In this document: positions 10,817-19,451 of the stretch, piece after piece
Layout: each line of letters starts with the position of its first letter
Position numbering within the stretch: the stretch's first letter is position 1
NCBI RefSeq assembly: GCF_018199995.1
Contig: NZ_CP073578.1
Span: forward strand, 1,364,001 to 1,428,000
Direction of reading: 5' to 3'
From: Photobacterium sp. GJ3
GTDB lineage: Bacteria; Pseudomonadota; Gammaproteobacteria; Enterobacterales; Vibrionaceae
Length of the DNA: 64,000 nt
Program-made: the position numbers and the translations under genes
Notes under the pieces: generated by a model
The model's database searches: none
The model's input: only the letters and a program-made list of their open reading frames with translations
Told to the model about the DNA's origin: nothing

Positions 10817-11168
10817 GTTTTTGGTTTGTTTTTCGGTGTATTCTTCTGTGAAATTAATATTTGTAGTGATAGATCTTGAAGGGGATGATTCTAGACCTGG
10901 ACATGTGTACAAAAATTTTTTTGAGTATCGTGAATGATCATCGGGTATGAAGTGTTACGTATGACTCAAAATTAGTGCCCTGACTTTAATGTGATTCTCT
11001 TCGCATTTTTGTTTTTGTACATCGAGATGACAGATGAATCACTCTGATTTTCACACGGATCAGACGAGCGGAAACCCAGTGAGGCTAGAATCGTTCCAAT
11101 CAGAACAGGCGGGTAAATCCAGCTTTGGCACTGAATTCATCTCACGCGCGAAGGAGCGGGGTAGGGCA

Positions 11169-11325
11169 ATACCAATCGCAGTCAATCACGGGCTATCCCA
11201 GCTCGTTAAAATGTTTGATACTGCGTTCGATTTTTTGATTGTAGAATCATGACTTATCTGAAAAATCTGCCTTGTTCTCAAACATTTTTCCTGCGCTATT
11301 TCTGATCATTGACTGACTTTGATTG
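11169..11325. repeat. MITE-like repeat, copy 2 (right end degenerate)
   Basis: Starts ATACCAATCGCAGTCAATCA and shares the interior blocks of copies 1 and 4. The right terminal inverted repeat ends as GATTGC and has lost the final GTAT. About 35 bp of left flank (CATCTCACGCGCGAAGG) also resemble the left flank of copy 3 at 12.2 kb. Confidence 0.8.
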
Positions 11326-11443
11326 CTTTCACCCGGCATTCAAGAGCAGCGATCAGCGACTGCTGGTTGACAGGAGCCCCCGAAAAGTGGCGATCATCGC
11401 CTGTGTCTGGAAGGTGATTGTTATCTTAAATTCGATGTAGCGT

Positions 11444-11496
11444 GATGGCGTCTTATAGGAGGTAAAATCTGCTTGATTTTAAAGACTGACGCCATC
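11444..11496. repeat. Nested inverted repeat downstream of yoeB
   Basis: Outer arms GATGGCGTC and GACGCCATC enclose inner arms TAAAATC and GATTTTA around a 5-base loop. It lies 35 bp beyond the yoeB stop. There is no T tract, so it is not a standard terminator; it may still end or stabilise the yefM-yoeB message. Confidence 0.55.
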
Positions 11497-11530
11497 GTCG
11501 TTTGTTAGTTACCGAGCGCTGGAGGTAGAA

Positions 11531-11800
11531 TTAGTAGTGATAGCGACATGAAATAATCGTAATCGCTTGATGATCAACTGCGTAAACTAGCCGATTTGTA
11601 TCATCAATACGGCGCGACCAAAAACCAGATAAGTTCTCCTTTAAGGGCTCGGGCTTACCAATCCCTTCAAATGGTGAACGCTTTACATCGTTGATTAATT
11701 TATTTATTCGCTTCAGTGTCTTTTTGTCTTGGGTTTGCCAGTATAGGTAGTCACCCCAAGCTTCATCAGTCCATGTTAGTAAACGTTGGCTATGACTCAT
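11531..11800 (-). CDS. yoeB: YoeB toxin, ribosome-dependent mRNA endoribonuclease
   Basis: Toxin of a type II toxin-antitoxin pair; it binds the ribosomal A site and cleaves mRNA. The 89-aa protein matches E. coli YoeB along its length (DYLYWQTQDKKTLKRINKLI; GKPEPLKENLSGFWSRRI). The catalytic set is intact: Glu51, Arg70, His88 and Tyr89, the last two in the C-terminal CRYHY. The ATG at 11800 overlaps the yefM stop by 11 nt, so translation is coupled. The pair is flanked by repeat copies 2 and 3. Confidence 0.96.
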   Translation of the reverse strand: MSHSQRLLTWTDEAWGDYLYWQTQDKKTLKRINKLINDVKRSPFEGIGKPEPLKENLSGFWSRRIDDTNRLVYAVDHQAITIISCRYHY

Positions 11801-12047
11801 CAATCAGGTCTCGTGTTGTTGTTTGACCAGCACGATACTGCGCTATTGAACGATTCAGGTGCTCTGCATTTTCAGGAGAGCGAAGCAGGTGCACTGTTTC
11901 CATCAGACTATTGTAATAATCCAGTGACATCACCACTGCATCTTCTGAATCTCTGCGTGTGATAACCGTTGTGTCAGCATCGTTCACGACACCATCGAGC
12001 ACGGCTTTTAGGCTATTTCTAGCTTCAGTAAAAGATACGATTTTCAT
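11790..12047 (-). CDS. yefM: YefM antitoxin (Phd/YefM family)
   Basis: Antitoxin and autorepressor partner of YoeB, 85 aa. The N-terminal DNA-binding fold is seen in MKIVSFTEARNSLKAVLDGV and the C-terminal toxin-neutralising tail in TTTRDLIDES. I chose the ATG at 12047 because it follows GGAGG at the right distance and gives the normal length; the frame extends 18 codons upstream without support. Its promoter carries TGTACA-type operator sites. Confidence 0.95.
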   Translation of the reverse strand: MKIVSFTEARNSLKAVLDGVVNDADTTVITRRDSEDAVVMSLDYYNSLMETVHLLRSPENAEHLNRSIAQYRAGQTTTRDLIDES

Positions 12048-12077
12048 AGAACCTCCACACGTACATTTAGTGGAACA

Positions 12078-12118
12078 AGTATAGTGCTTGAAATTACACA
12101 TGTACAGTCAATGGTACA
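12078..12118 (-). promoter_or_regulatory. yefM-yoeB promoter with YefM operator
   Basis: On the minus strand, -35 TGTACA and -10 TATACT are 17 bp apart. The -35 hexamer is itself the palindrome TGTACA, the core site bound by YefM in E. coli. A second GGTACA lies just upstream (12113-12118) and a CGTACA near the start of yefM. This fits autorepression by occlusion of the -35 box. Confidence 0.7.
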
Positions 12119-12207
12119 TATTAACCGCTCAAGTAGCGAACGCCTGCTTGAATCGCAGACTATGCACAAAATCAGTCATCTCACGCACGAAGGCGCGTGG
12201 CAGGGCC

Positions 12208-12252
12208 ATACCAATCGCAGTCAATCATGACTGACTTACTTTGATGGGATAA
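12208..12252. repeat. MITE-like repeat, copy 3 (internally deleted, ~45 bp)
   Basis: Only the two ends remain: ATACCAATCGCAGTCAATCA joined to TGACTTACTTTGATGGGAT. It shares about 35 bp of left flank with copy 2, on the other side of the yefM-yoeB pair. Confidence 0.75.
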
Positions 12253-12280
12253 GGCGGCGCTGTATTGCAAAGATGGGGGT

Positions 12281-12310
12281 TCCCTCATGCTGACTTGTCT
12301 TCATGAGGGA
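12281..12310. terminator. Hairpin at the end of the lfhA operon
   Basis: Stem TCCCTCATG/CATGAGGGA, 12-base loop, 20 bp beyond the stop of the EAL-like gene. No T tract follows, so it is a weak terminator or an mRNA 3'-end stabiliser. Confidence 0.5.
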
Positions 12311-12329
12311 GAGAGACCCAGTGAACGGC

Positions 12330-13136
12330 TTACTTGACGACTTTCAGCTTACGCGGGGCAGCAAACGAGGTGGGGATGTCGCTGATGTAGCCAAAATAAT
12401 AGCCAGCACCCAGACGGCGGAAGCGGATTAAATCGTGTTGCGTCGCGATGCGGCCCGCCACAAAATCCACTTCATGCTGTTTGAGAAAGCGAATCACAGG
12501 TAACAAGCCTTGCTTGAAGGTTGTGTCCTCGTTGACCTGAGCGATTTTGATCGCCATGGGCGGATAAACTTCGAGCAAAGGCAGATAAGGCGTTGGCAGC
12601 CGGATATCTAACCAGAACATCGGACAGACATCACTGAGCCAACTGAGTAATTGTTTCAGTTTAGGCTGATCTAAATCGGGCTGGAACAGTTGAATACAGG
12701 GAACAATTTCCCGCATCGCCTTACCGTGGTGTTCATAGAGTGCCGATAAAAACGTATGCCCCGGCTCCCAGTTCAGCAGGGTTTCCGCCTGCAAAGGAAC
12801 CACCAATGGGTTGATCAGACTGGTGTGAATGGTTTCCTGCTGGAATTGAATATGCCGGATGGCCAGCAGTAAACCAAACAGATCCAGTGCATAGCGCATT
12901 TCATCCGATAAATTGAAGCGGTAAACACTTTGCTCACTGTTGCTGCCGAATCGTAACGTCAGATGCTGAAAGGAAACGGCATTGGTTTCCGTATGTCGGA
13001 TGGGCTGACAGGCATGTCGAATGTCATTGTACTGCATGGCTTCAAGGAGGATGAAGTCATCCGGAGTTTGGGCTGCCTGAATCAGCAGCCCTTTTGCATG
13101 CTCGCCAAGGGCGGCATCGGTAAACAGCTTAGCCAA
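12330..13136 (-). CDS. Degenerate EAL-domain protein in the lateral export-gate operon
   Basis: A 268-aa protein that overlaps the end of lfhA by 8 nt, so it is co-transcribed with the export genes. The C-terminal half follows the EAL fold: MFWLDIRLPTPYLPLLEVY stands where active enzymes have a DDFG block, MAIKIAQ where they have the catalytic-lysine strand, and FVAGRIATQHDLIRFRRLG where they have the EGVET strand. The EAL motif, the DD pair and the Glu of EGVET are missing, so c-di-GMP hydrolysis is very unlikely. A role as c-di-GMP sensor or protein-binding regulator, like other inactive EAL proteins linked to flagella, is inference. I do not recognise a named orthologue. Confidence 0.75.
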   Translation of the reverse strand: MAKLFTDAALGEHAKGLLIQAAQTPDDFILLEAMQYNDIRHACQPIRHTETNAVSFQHLTLRFGSNSEQSVYRFNLSDEMRYALDLFGLLLAIRHIQFQQETIHTSLINPLVVPLQAETLLNWEPGHTFLSALYEHHGKAMREIVPCIQLFQPDLDQPKLKQLLSWLSDVCPMFWLDIRLPTPYLPLLEVYPPMAIKIAQVNEDTTFKQGLLPVIRFLKQHEVDFVAGRIATQHDLIRFRRLGAGYYFGYISDIPTSFAAPRKLKVVK

Positions 13137-15221
13137 GGTTTCCTACCACGTTAATTTGCTTATGCTCTGGAATCTCATTATATGATAAGACGGCCAGACC
13201 CTGCGCAAATGTACGTGCATAACGTGACAGAAGTGGGCGAAGTTGCGGCATCACCAACAGAACGGGTGGCATGTTTTGTTGCTTCAGCTGCTGTTTCACC
13301 AGCGGCAGGTTTTGCTGGAACTGCTGCAGGATGTTCGGTTCCACCGGGAAACTGTCGAGCATCACCTGACCATTCGACTGTGCTTGCTGGAGTGATTGCA
13401 GCAGAATCTGCTCCAGATCATCGGCCAGCGTATAGACATTTAAATCTTTGCGATCACCATTGATCAGATTTACCAGTGTCCGGCGCAGGCTGCAACGCAC
13501 ATCGGCTGCCAGCAGAATCGGGTCTTTGGTGTTCTCCGTGCTGTCGAGCATCGTATTGGCGATGGTGCGGATATCTTTCAGCGGCACCTGATCCTGCAGC
13601 AACTGACGGAACACTTTCAGTTGTTGCGCCGGTGCCATGACGTTCCCCAGCGCTTCCGCCAGTTTCGGTGCCTGTGCAGACAGACGCTGCATCATGTTTT
13701 CCACGTCATCGTGTGTGAACAGTTCTGCCAGATTATTTTTCATGATCTTGCTCAGGTGCGTTGCAATGACGGTTGCATCATCAATCACCTGATAACCCAT
13801 GTTCAGGGCTTTCGCTTTATCCCGGGGCTCAATCCACACGGCAGGCAGCTGATAGGCCGGGTCGGTTCCCAGAATGCCATCAATATCCCCATAAGTTTCG
13901 CCGACCGCAATAGCCATCAGGCGATCCGGCTCAATTTCGCCCTGTTCGATGATCTCGCCATGGACGGCAATGGTGTACTGATTCGGGCGAAGGCTCAGGT
14001 TGTCCTGAATACTGACTTCAGGTAACAAGTAGCCCACCTGCTCAGACAATGTTTTGCGGATCCCGCGGATGCGCTGAGAGAGTGGGGCGCCTTGATCTTT
14101 ATTGACCAGATGAACCAGACGGAAACCAAGCTGCAGCGACAGACTGTGAATGTGCGGAATGTCATCCCAGGCAAGTGTCTGCTCACTTTCACGGCGCATG
14201 GCATGACCCAGTTGTTCAACCTGATCCAACTGATGATCATGCGTGGGAGACTTCGACTGTCGCCAGCCCGCGTAAGCAAGAACCCCGGCAAAGGCATAAA
14301 ATGCCAGATGCGGCATACCCGGAACACTGCCGACAATGGCCATAATTGCAGCGGCGGTAAACAGCGTTGACGGTGTCGCCAGAAGCTGATTGCGCATGGA
14401 CTCAGCCATGTCGTCATCGCTGTCGTTAATGCGCGTGACAATAATGGCCGCCGAGGTCGCCAGCAACAGAGATGGATCTGTGCAACCAGACCATCACCAA
14501 TGGTCAGCAGGGCGAAGGTTTTGAACGCTTCGGCACCTGTCATGCCATATTCGAAGACGCCAATGCTGATACCGCCGATAATGTTGATAAACAGAATCAG
14601 CAGACCGGCGATCGCATCACCGCGGACAAATTTGGACGCACCGTCCATCGAACCATAGAAATCGGCCTCATTGGCGACGTCTTTCCGGCGTTGCTTTGCG
14701 CGCTCCTGGTCGATCAGACCTGCGTTCAGGTCGGCATCAATCGCCATTTGTTTGCCGGGCAGGGCATCCAGCGTGAATCGGGCTGCAACTTCAGAAATTC
14801 GTTCACCACCTTTGGTAATGACGACGAAGTTGATGATCATCAGAATCACGAAGACCACCATACCCACGACATAGTTACCGCCGATGACGACTTCACCGAA
14901 GGCCTGAATCACTTTACCTGCCGCGTCACCACCGTTATGGCCTTCAAGCAGAACCACCCGGGTTGAAGCCACGTTCAGTGTCAGTCGGAGCAGCGTAGCA
15001 ACGAGAAGAATGGTCGGGAAAATCGAGAAATCCAGCGGCCGTTTTGCGGTTGTACTGACCAGCAGCACCATGATCGCCAGCACAATGTTGAAGGTAAACA
15101 TCGCATCGAGCAGCATGGGCGGCAAAGGCAACATCACCATAGCCAGTATCATGAGCAGCGCAGCAGGAATACTGATCGTACTGCGCTTTAAATGGTTGAG
15201 TTGGGGTAGCCGGTTTAGCAT
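13129..15221 (-). CDS. lfhA: Lateral flagellar export gate protein FlhA (LfhA), frameshifted
   Basis: Central ring-forming component of the flagellar type III export gate. Two overlapping frames together give the full ~697-aa FlhA. The first frame (from 15221) carries the N-terminal TMs and the FHIPEP signature region ([20 protein letters not shown]) and runs correctly to GDGLVAQI. The next frame then continues as [20 protein letters not shown] to the C-terminal cytoplasmic domain ending at 13129. Adding one C near 14474 (GATCC to GATCCC on the minus strand) would join them. A homopolymer sequencing error is likely; if real, lateral export would be dead. It lies between flhB and the EAL-like gene. 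Confidence 0.9.
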
Positions 15222-15242
15222 GGGTTTGATCTCTCTCCTGCC

Positions 15243-16373
15243 TTAATACTGTAAGTGGCGTGGGATAACAAAAGTCGGTAGAGCCTGAGGCTGGCCGCCT
15301 TTCCCGGAACGGAAGGCTTTCAACTGCATCACATAAGTCAGAATATGTGCCACGGCAATGTACAGCTGGTTCGGCACGGCCTGTTCCAGCTGAGTCGTGT
15401 GGTAAATCGCTCGGGTTAATGGGGGAGAGTTGAGCACTTCCACCTGATTCTCTCGGGCAATCCGCTGGATATGCTGAGCCATTTCATCGACACCTTTAGC
15501 GACGACAAAAGGGGCGTCGTACATGGTTGGATCATATTTAATTGCCACGGCATAGTGAGTCGGGTTGGTAATGACGACATCTGCCTGAGGCACCATTTTC
15601 TCCACTTTCCGTCGCGCGAACTGTTGCTGGATCTGCCGGATGCGTTGTTTGACTTCCGGGCGGCCCTCGCTGTTTTTGAATTCTTCTTTAATTTCCTGCT
15701 TGGTCATTTTGAGCTGCTTCATGTGCTCCCAGCGTTGATAAGGCACATCCAGCAAGCCGAAAATCAGCAGCGCCACCCCCATCAGCAATACGCCGTCGAA
15801 CAGAATACTCATGATCGTGACAATACCCTGACGCAGCGGCTGGTTTTGCATGGCGAGCAATTCGGCAAGGTGTGAATCCAGATAGAAATAAAGCAGCGAA
15901 AAAATGACCGTTACTTTGAGCGTCGATTTCAGCAGTTCGACCAGCGAGCGGGTCGAAAACATCCGCTTGATGCCGGAAATCGGACTGATTTTAGATAGTT
16001 TTGGCAGAACGCCCGCCGGGTAAAACAGCCAGCCACCCAGTAAGAGACTGCCACCCATGGCGGCCAGAAAAATCACGCCAAATAAAGGCAGCAGCAGTTC
16101 AATGACAATAGCCAGGCTTTGGCCGACGTGTTCTATGCCTTGCCAGGGAGATTCCAGATCCGCACGCGTCAGTTGCATATTGAACCGGAAGATCCCGCTG
16201 ATCGCATTCCAGATGGCATCTAACTGCACTGAAAAGAAATACACGACCACCAGAAAGATGACCGCGCCGGTCAGATCTTTCGCCCGGGGAATCTGCCCCT
16301 GCTCACGCGCCTTCCGGATTTTCTGGGGCGTGGCCTTTTCTGTTTTGTCCTGCGTTGTACTCTGATCACTCAT
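15243..16373 (-). CDS. flhB: Lateral flagellar export protein FlhB
   Basis: Export-gate protein that switches substrate class after autocleavage. The 376-aa protein has four TMs in the first half and the autocleavage motif NPTH at residues 270-273, followed by YAVAIKYDPTMYDAPFVVAKG. The C-terminal domain is complete. It overlaps fliR by 4 nt at its start. The duplicate belongs to the lateral set by context. Confidence 0.96.
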   Translation of the reverse strand: MSDQSTTQDKTEKATPQKIRKAREQGQIPRAKDLTGAVIFLVVVYFFSVQLDAIWNAISGIFRFNMQLTRADLESPWQGIEHVGQSLAIVIELLLPLFGVIFLAAMGGSLLLGGWLFYPAGVLPKLSKISPISGIKRMFSTRSLVELLKSTLKVTVIFSLLYFYLDSHLAELLAMQNQPLRQGIVTIMSILFDGVLLMGVALLIFGLLDVPYQRWEHMKQLKMTKQEIKEEFKNSEGRPEVKQRIRQIQQQFARRKVEKMVPQADVVITNPTHYAVAIKYDPTMYDAPFVVAKGVDEMAQHIQRIARENQVEVLNSPPLTRAIYHTTQLEQAVPNQLYIAVAHILTYVMQLKAFRSGKGGQPQALPTFVIPRHLQY

Positions 16374-17149
16374 ATGCCGGTTCCTGCGACGTAACTTGTC
16401 AGTGCTTGCAAGGTGGTATGGACAAACTGGGTATAACGACTCGGCACGCCGCTGATCGCAATCAGCATACTGAACAGGCCGAGCAGCATGGTCATGGGGA
16501 AACCCAGCGCATAAACGTTCAGGCTGGGGGCTGCACGGTTCATCACACCGAAGCTGATGTTTGCCAGCAACATCGAGATAATGGCTGGCATGGACAGCGC
16601 CAGTGCAGAGGCAAACATCCAGCTCACCATCGACACAACCTGATGAAGCGTGGCTTCACTGATCCCGGAGCCGACCGGCCAGATATAAAAACTCTGAACC
16701 AGAATATCAATCACCAGCAAGTGCCCCTCCAGGGCCAGAAACAGCAGGGTGCTGAACATCAGGAACATTCTGCCCAGTAACGCAACAGACATGCCGTTGA
16801 CCGGGTCATTCATGATGGCCATACTCAGGCCCATCTGCATTGAAACGATCTGGCCCAGCATGGTCATGGTGGTGAACAGCAAATGGAGAAGGAAGCCAAA
16901 AAAAACGCCCCAGATGGCTTGCTCAAAAGCCAGCATGATGGCTTTGACCGACAGTGGGTCCACCGCAGGCATGGCGGGCATCAGCGGCGCAATCAGAATA
17001 CTGATTGAAAGTGCGAATAAAAGACGAACCCAAATCGGAATGGCGCCATCACCAAAAAATGGCATGGCGACCAGCGCCGCACCCAAGCGGAAGAAAGGCC
17101 ACCAGACTTGCCCCAGCCAGGCTGTGATTTGCGCAAAGGTCAGATCCAT
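16370..17149 (-). CDS. fliR: Lateral flagellar export protein FliR
   Basis: Inner-membrane export-gate protein, 259 aa with about six TMs, beginning MDLTFAQITAWLGQVWWPFF. It contains the family segment NDPVNGMSVALLGRMFLM. It starts at the fliQ stop (17149) and runs into flhB with a 4-nt overlap, the normal fliPQR-flhBA order. Confidence 0.95.
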   Translation of the reverse strand: MDLTFAQITAWLGQVWWPFFRLGAALVAMPFFGDGAIPIWVRLLFALSISILIAPLMPAMPAVDPLSVKAIMLAFEQAIWGVFFGFLLHLLFTTMTMLGQIVSMQMGLSMAIMNDPVNGMSVALLGRMFLMFSTLLFLALEGHLLVIDILVQSFYIWPVGSGISEATLHQVVSMVSWMFASALALSMPAIISMLLANISFGVMNRAAPSLNVYALGFPMTMLLGLFSMLIAISGVPSRYTQFVHTTLQALTSYVAGTGI

Positions 17150-17418
17150 CAGCCAATCATTCCCGGAATGTTATGGAATAAATAGGTAAACAGATCAATC
17201 AGTTTCCTCAACATCCAGTGCCCGGCAAAAATCACCATCAACAGGGTGACCAGCAAACGGGGCAGGAAACTGAGGGTCTGTTCATTGATCTGGGTTGCCG
17301 CCTGAAAGACAGCAATCAGCAAACCAACCAGCAAGCCCGGAATCACCAGGACCATGACAATGGTAATGATCATCCAGACGGCGTTGGAAAACAGTGTGAC
17401 CGCGAGTTCCGGTGTCAT
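17149..17418 (-). CDS. fliQ: Lateral flagellar export protein FliQ
   Basis: Small (89 aa) two-TM export-gate subunit. MTPELAVTLFSNAVWMIITI and IPGLLVGLLIAVFQAATQIN are typical FliQ segments. The stop and the fliR start share position 17149. Confidence 0.96.
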   Translation of the reverse strand: MTPELAVTLFSNAVWMIITIVMVLVIPGLLVGLLIAVFQAATQINEQTLSFLPRLLVTLLMVIFAGHWMLRKLIDLFTYLFHNIPGMIG

Positions 17419-17429
17419 CCTGAAACCTC

Positions 17430-18209
17430 CTAACCGAAACTGGCCGATAGTGTGCCGACCGTCATGGTCCAGCCATCTGCCAGAACAAACACAACCAGTT
17501 TGAACGGCAACGAAATAATCAACGGCGACAACATCATCATGCCCATTGCCATCAGCACACTGGCAACAACCAGGTCGATGATCAGGAAAGGAATGAAGAG
17601 CATGAAGCCAATCTGGAAGGCTGTTTTCAGTTCACTGATCACAAAGGCCGGTAGCACAACTGCAAAAGACATGTCTTCCGCTTTCTGATCCAGCGGTTCA
17701 TTGGCAATGTGCAGCATTTGTTCCAGAGAACTTTGCTGTGTCTGCTTCAGCATGAAATCCTTGACGGGTTTTTCTGCAATGGAAAACGCTTCCATCAGTG
17801 TGATTTCGCCGCCGTCGTAGGGTTTGAACGCATGCTCATAAATATCTGTCCATACCGGACGCATGATCAGCAGCGTTAATGACAACGCAATACCGACCAA
17901 TACGCGGTTCGGCGGGCTTTGTTGCAAACCCAGGGCCTGACGCAGAATCGCCAGTACAATGATAATTCGGGTAAAGCTGGTGGCCATCAGCAAGAAAGCG
18001 GGAAGAAAGCTGAGTGCTGTCATCAACAGCAGTACCTGAAGCTTCACGCTGTATTCCTGATTGGCCGCACCGTCGGAGACGGTCATCAGCGTTAAACCAC
18101 CGGTATCAGCAGCCCAGACAGCCTGAGAGGAAAATGTAAATAACAGAAAGCCGGCCAAGCATAGCCCGCCGGCGCGGGCTAGAACACGACAAAAATTGCG
18201 GAGCATCAT
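17430..18209 (-). CDS. fliP: Lateral flagellar export protein FliP
   Basis: Core export-gate protein with a cleaved signal peptide (residues 1-33, ending AVWAA), unusual for this family of inner-membrane proteins but normal for FliP. Signature segments are FTRIIIVLAILRQALGLQQS, PPNRVLVGIALSLTLLIM and PFLIIDLVVASVLMAMGMMM. It is 259 aa and adjoins fliN with a shared base at 18209. Confidence 0.96.
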   Translation of the reverse strand: MMLRNFCRVLARAGGLCLAGFLLFTFSSQAVWAADTGGLTLMTVSDGAANQEYSVKLQVLLLMTALSFLPAFLLMATSFTRIIIVLAILRQALGLQQSPPNRVLVGIALSLTLLIMRPVWTDIYEHAFKPYDGGEITLMEAFSIAEKPVKDFMLKQTQQSSLEQMLHIANEPLDQKAEDMSFAVVLPAFVISELKTAFQIGFMLFIPFLIIDLVVASVLMAMGMMMLSPLIISLPFKLVVFVLADGWTMTVGTLSASFG

Positions 18210-18646
18210 CAGGATTCCACGGAGTTCAGCGGTGAGTCCACAATATCGATTAAACGCAGGCCGTATTTATCATTCACCACGACCACTTCGGCATGACCCA
18301 TCAGAGAACCGTTCACTTTCACATCTAATGGTTCGCCATTCAGTTTGTCCAGCTCAATCACGCTGCCTTCACCGGCTTTCATCAGTTCGCCTAACGAGAC
18401 TTCCGTGCTGGATACTTCCAGCGTGACCGTGACCGGAATTTTCTTGAAGAAGTTAATGTCGCGTGAAGGCACTTCATCATAGGGAATGAAAGGAGAAGCG
18501 TCAGATTCCTGCTGAAGCTCTGCATCGCTGTCCAGCTGGTCCAGATCCAGATCATCAAAGTTCAGATCGTCCTCGCTGAATGCGTTTACGTCAGTCATCT
18601 CATTCACATCAGTCATTGTTGGGTCCTGTAATTGTTTATTTGTCAT
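18209..18646 (-). CDS. fliN: Lateral flagellar motor switch protein FliN
   Basis: C-ring switch subunit. The 145-aa protein has an acidic N-terminal half (FSEDDLNFDDLDLDQLDSDA) and a C-terminal SpoA domain (VTLEVSSTEVSLGELMKAGE; LDVKVNGSLMGHAEVVVVND). It overlaps fliM by 11 nt. Confidence 0.95.
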   Translation of the reverse strand: MTNKQLQDPTMTDVNEMTDVNAFSEDDLNFDDLDLDQLDSDAELQQESDASPFIPYDEVPSRDINFFKKIPVTVTLEVSSTEVSLGELMKAGEGSVIELDKLNGEPLDVKVNGSLMGHAEVVVVNDKYGLRLIDIVDSPLNSVES

Positions 18647-19451
18647 TTAGAATCAGAACGAGTTGGCCATCTTTGTCGGCCACGCATCCGTTAAAAAGGT
18701 GTTCTTGCCCGATACGAACAGGCACATGAGTCAGCAGATCAATATTCAGCACATCATCCGGGCGGAGTTTGAGCACATCGTCCAGCGGCATTTTCTTTTG
18801 GCACAGTGTCGCGTTCAGGATGACAGGTGTGTCTTCCAGAACTTTCCGAAAGCCCTCGCCGAGTGACTCGTTGGTCTGAACTGCCATCTCGTCCATCAGC
18901 GACTGCAGCATGGTTTCATTCAGATACACGGTGAATTCCGCGGTTTTCTTGCGGTAGCCAACCATGAAGGTGGCCAGCAGCCCAACACCGACACTCAGGG
19001 TCTCATCTGTCATTTGCCAGCTGTCATTGTCGTCGATCAACGCACACAGCCGTTTCAGCAGGCGATGCTGTAAACGAAGGTCACTGGCGGTCAGCTTTGA
19101 AGCAGCATTTGCCAGATCACTGCGGTCAATATCCGCGTTGTAAAACTTATCCGACAAAGACAACAACATTGAAACATCAAGTTGTGCCTGAATCAGTCCG
19201 CCAGAGGAATGGCGAATCACAGAGGTGTGTTCCGTGTGCTCGGTCGGCTGTCTGCTTGCCAACTGAATGTCAGACAACCGGAACGACAGGTTCTTATCCT
19301 TCACCCAGCGTTGCAGATCCTGGGTGATTGACGAATCTGCCTGCGAGAAAGCTTTTTGTAACGATTCCCGGATGACATGGATTGGACGTCCTAAATGTTC
19401 AACGTTCAGCTTTGGGAATTGTTGAGCACTATTTAACTCAATTTTTTTCAT
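18636..19451 (-). CDS. fliM: Lateral flagellar motor switch protein FliM (short form)
   Basis: C-ring protein linking FliG to FliN. At 271 aa it is shorter than polar or enterobacterial FliM (about 330-350 aa). The N-terminus (MKKIELNSAQQFPKL) lacks the LSQxEIDALL-type CheY-binding motif. The C-terminal SpoA domain is clear (LKLRPDDVLNIDLLTHVPV; VADKDGQLVLILNDK); the middle domain is weakly conserved. It is the first gene of the fliMNPQR-flhBA-EAL operon and is divergent from motY. A link between this lateral motor and phospho-CheY must therefore be by another contact, or absent. Confidence 0.9.
   Translation of the reverse strand: MKKIELNSAQQFPKLNVEHLGRPIHVIRESLQKAFSQADSSITQDLQRWVKDKNLSFRLSDIQLASRQPTEHTEHTSVIRHSSGGLIQAQLDVSMLLSLSDKFYNADIDRSDLANAASKLTASDLRLQHRLLKRLCALIDDNDSWQMTDETLSVGVGLLATFMVGYRKKTAEFTVYLNETMLQSLMDEMAVQTNESLGEGFRKVLEDTPVILNATLCQKKMPLDDVLKLRPDDVLNIDLLTHVPVRIGQEHLFNGCVADKDGQLVLILNDK

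Noticed and set aside
11034..11252. 72-codon plus-strand open frame between lafA2 and yoeB
   Set aside because: It runs into repeat copy 2, has no convincing ribosome binding site and its product resembles nothing; a chance frame.
11420..11530. Integron attC site next to the toxin-antitoxin pair
   Set aside because: The nested inverted repeat lacks proper core boxes at its ends and shows no likeness to Vibrio VCR sequences.
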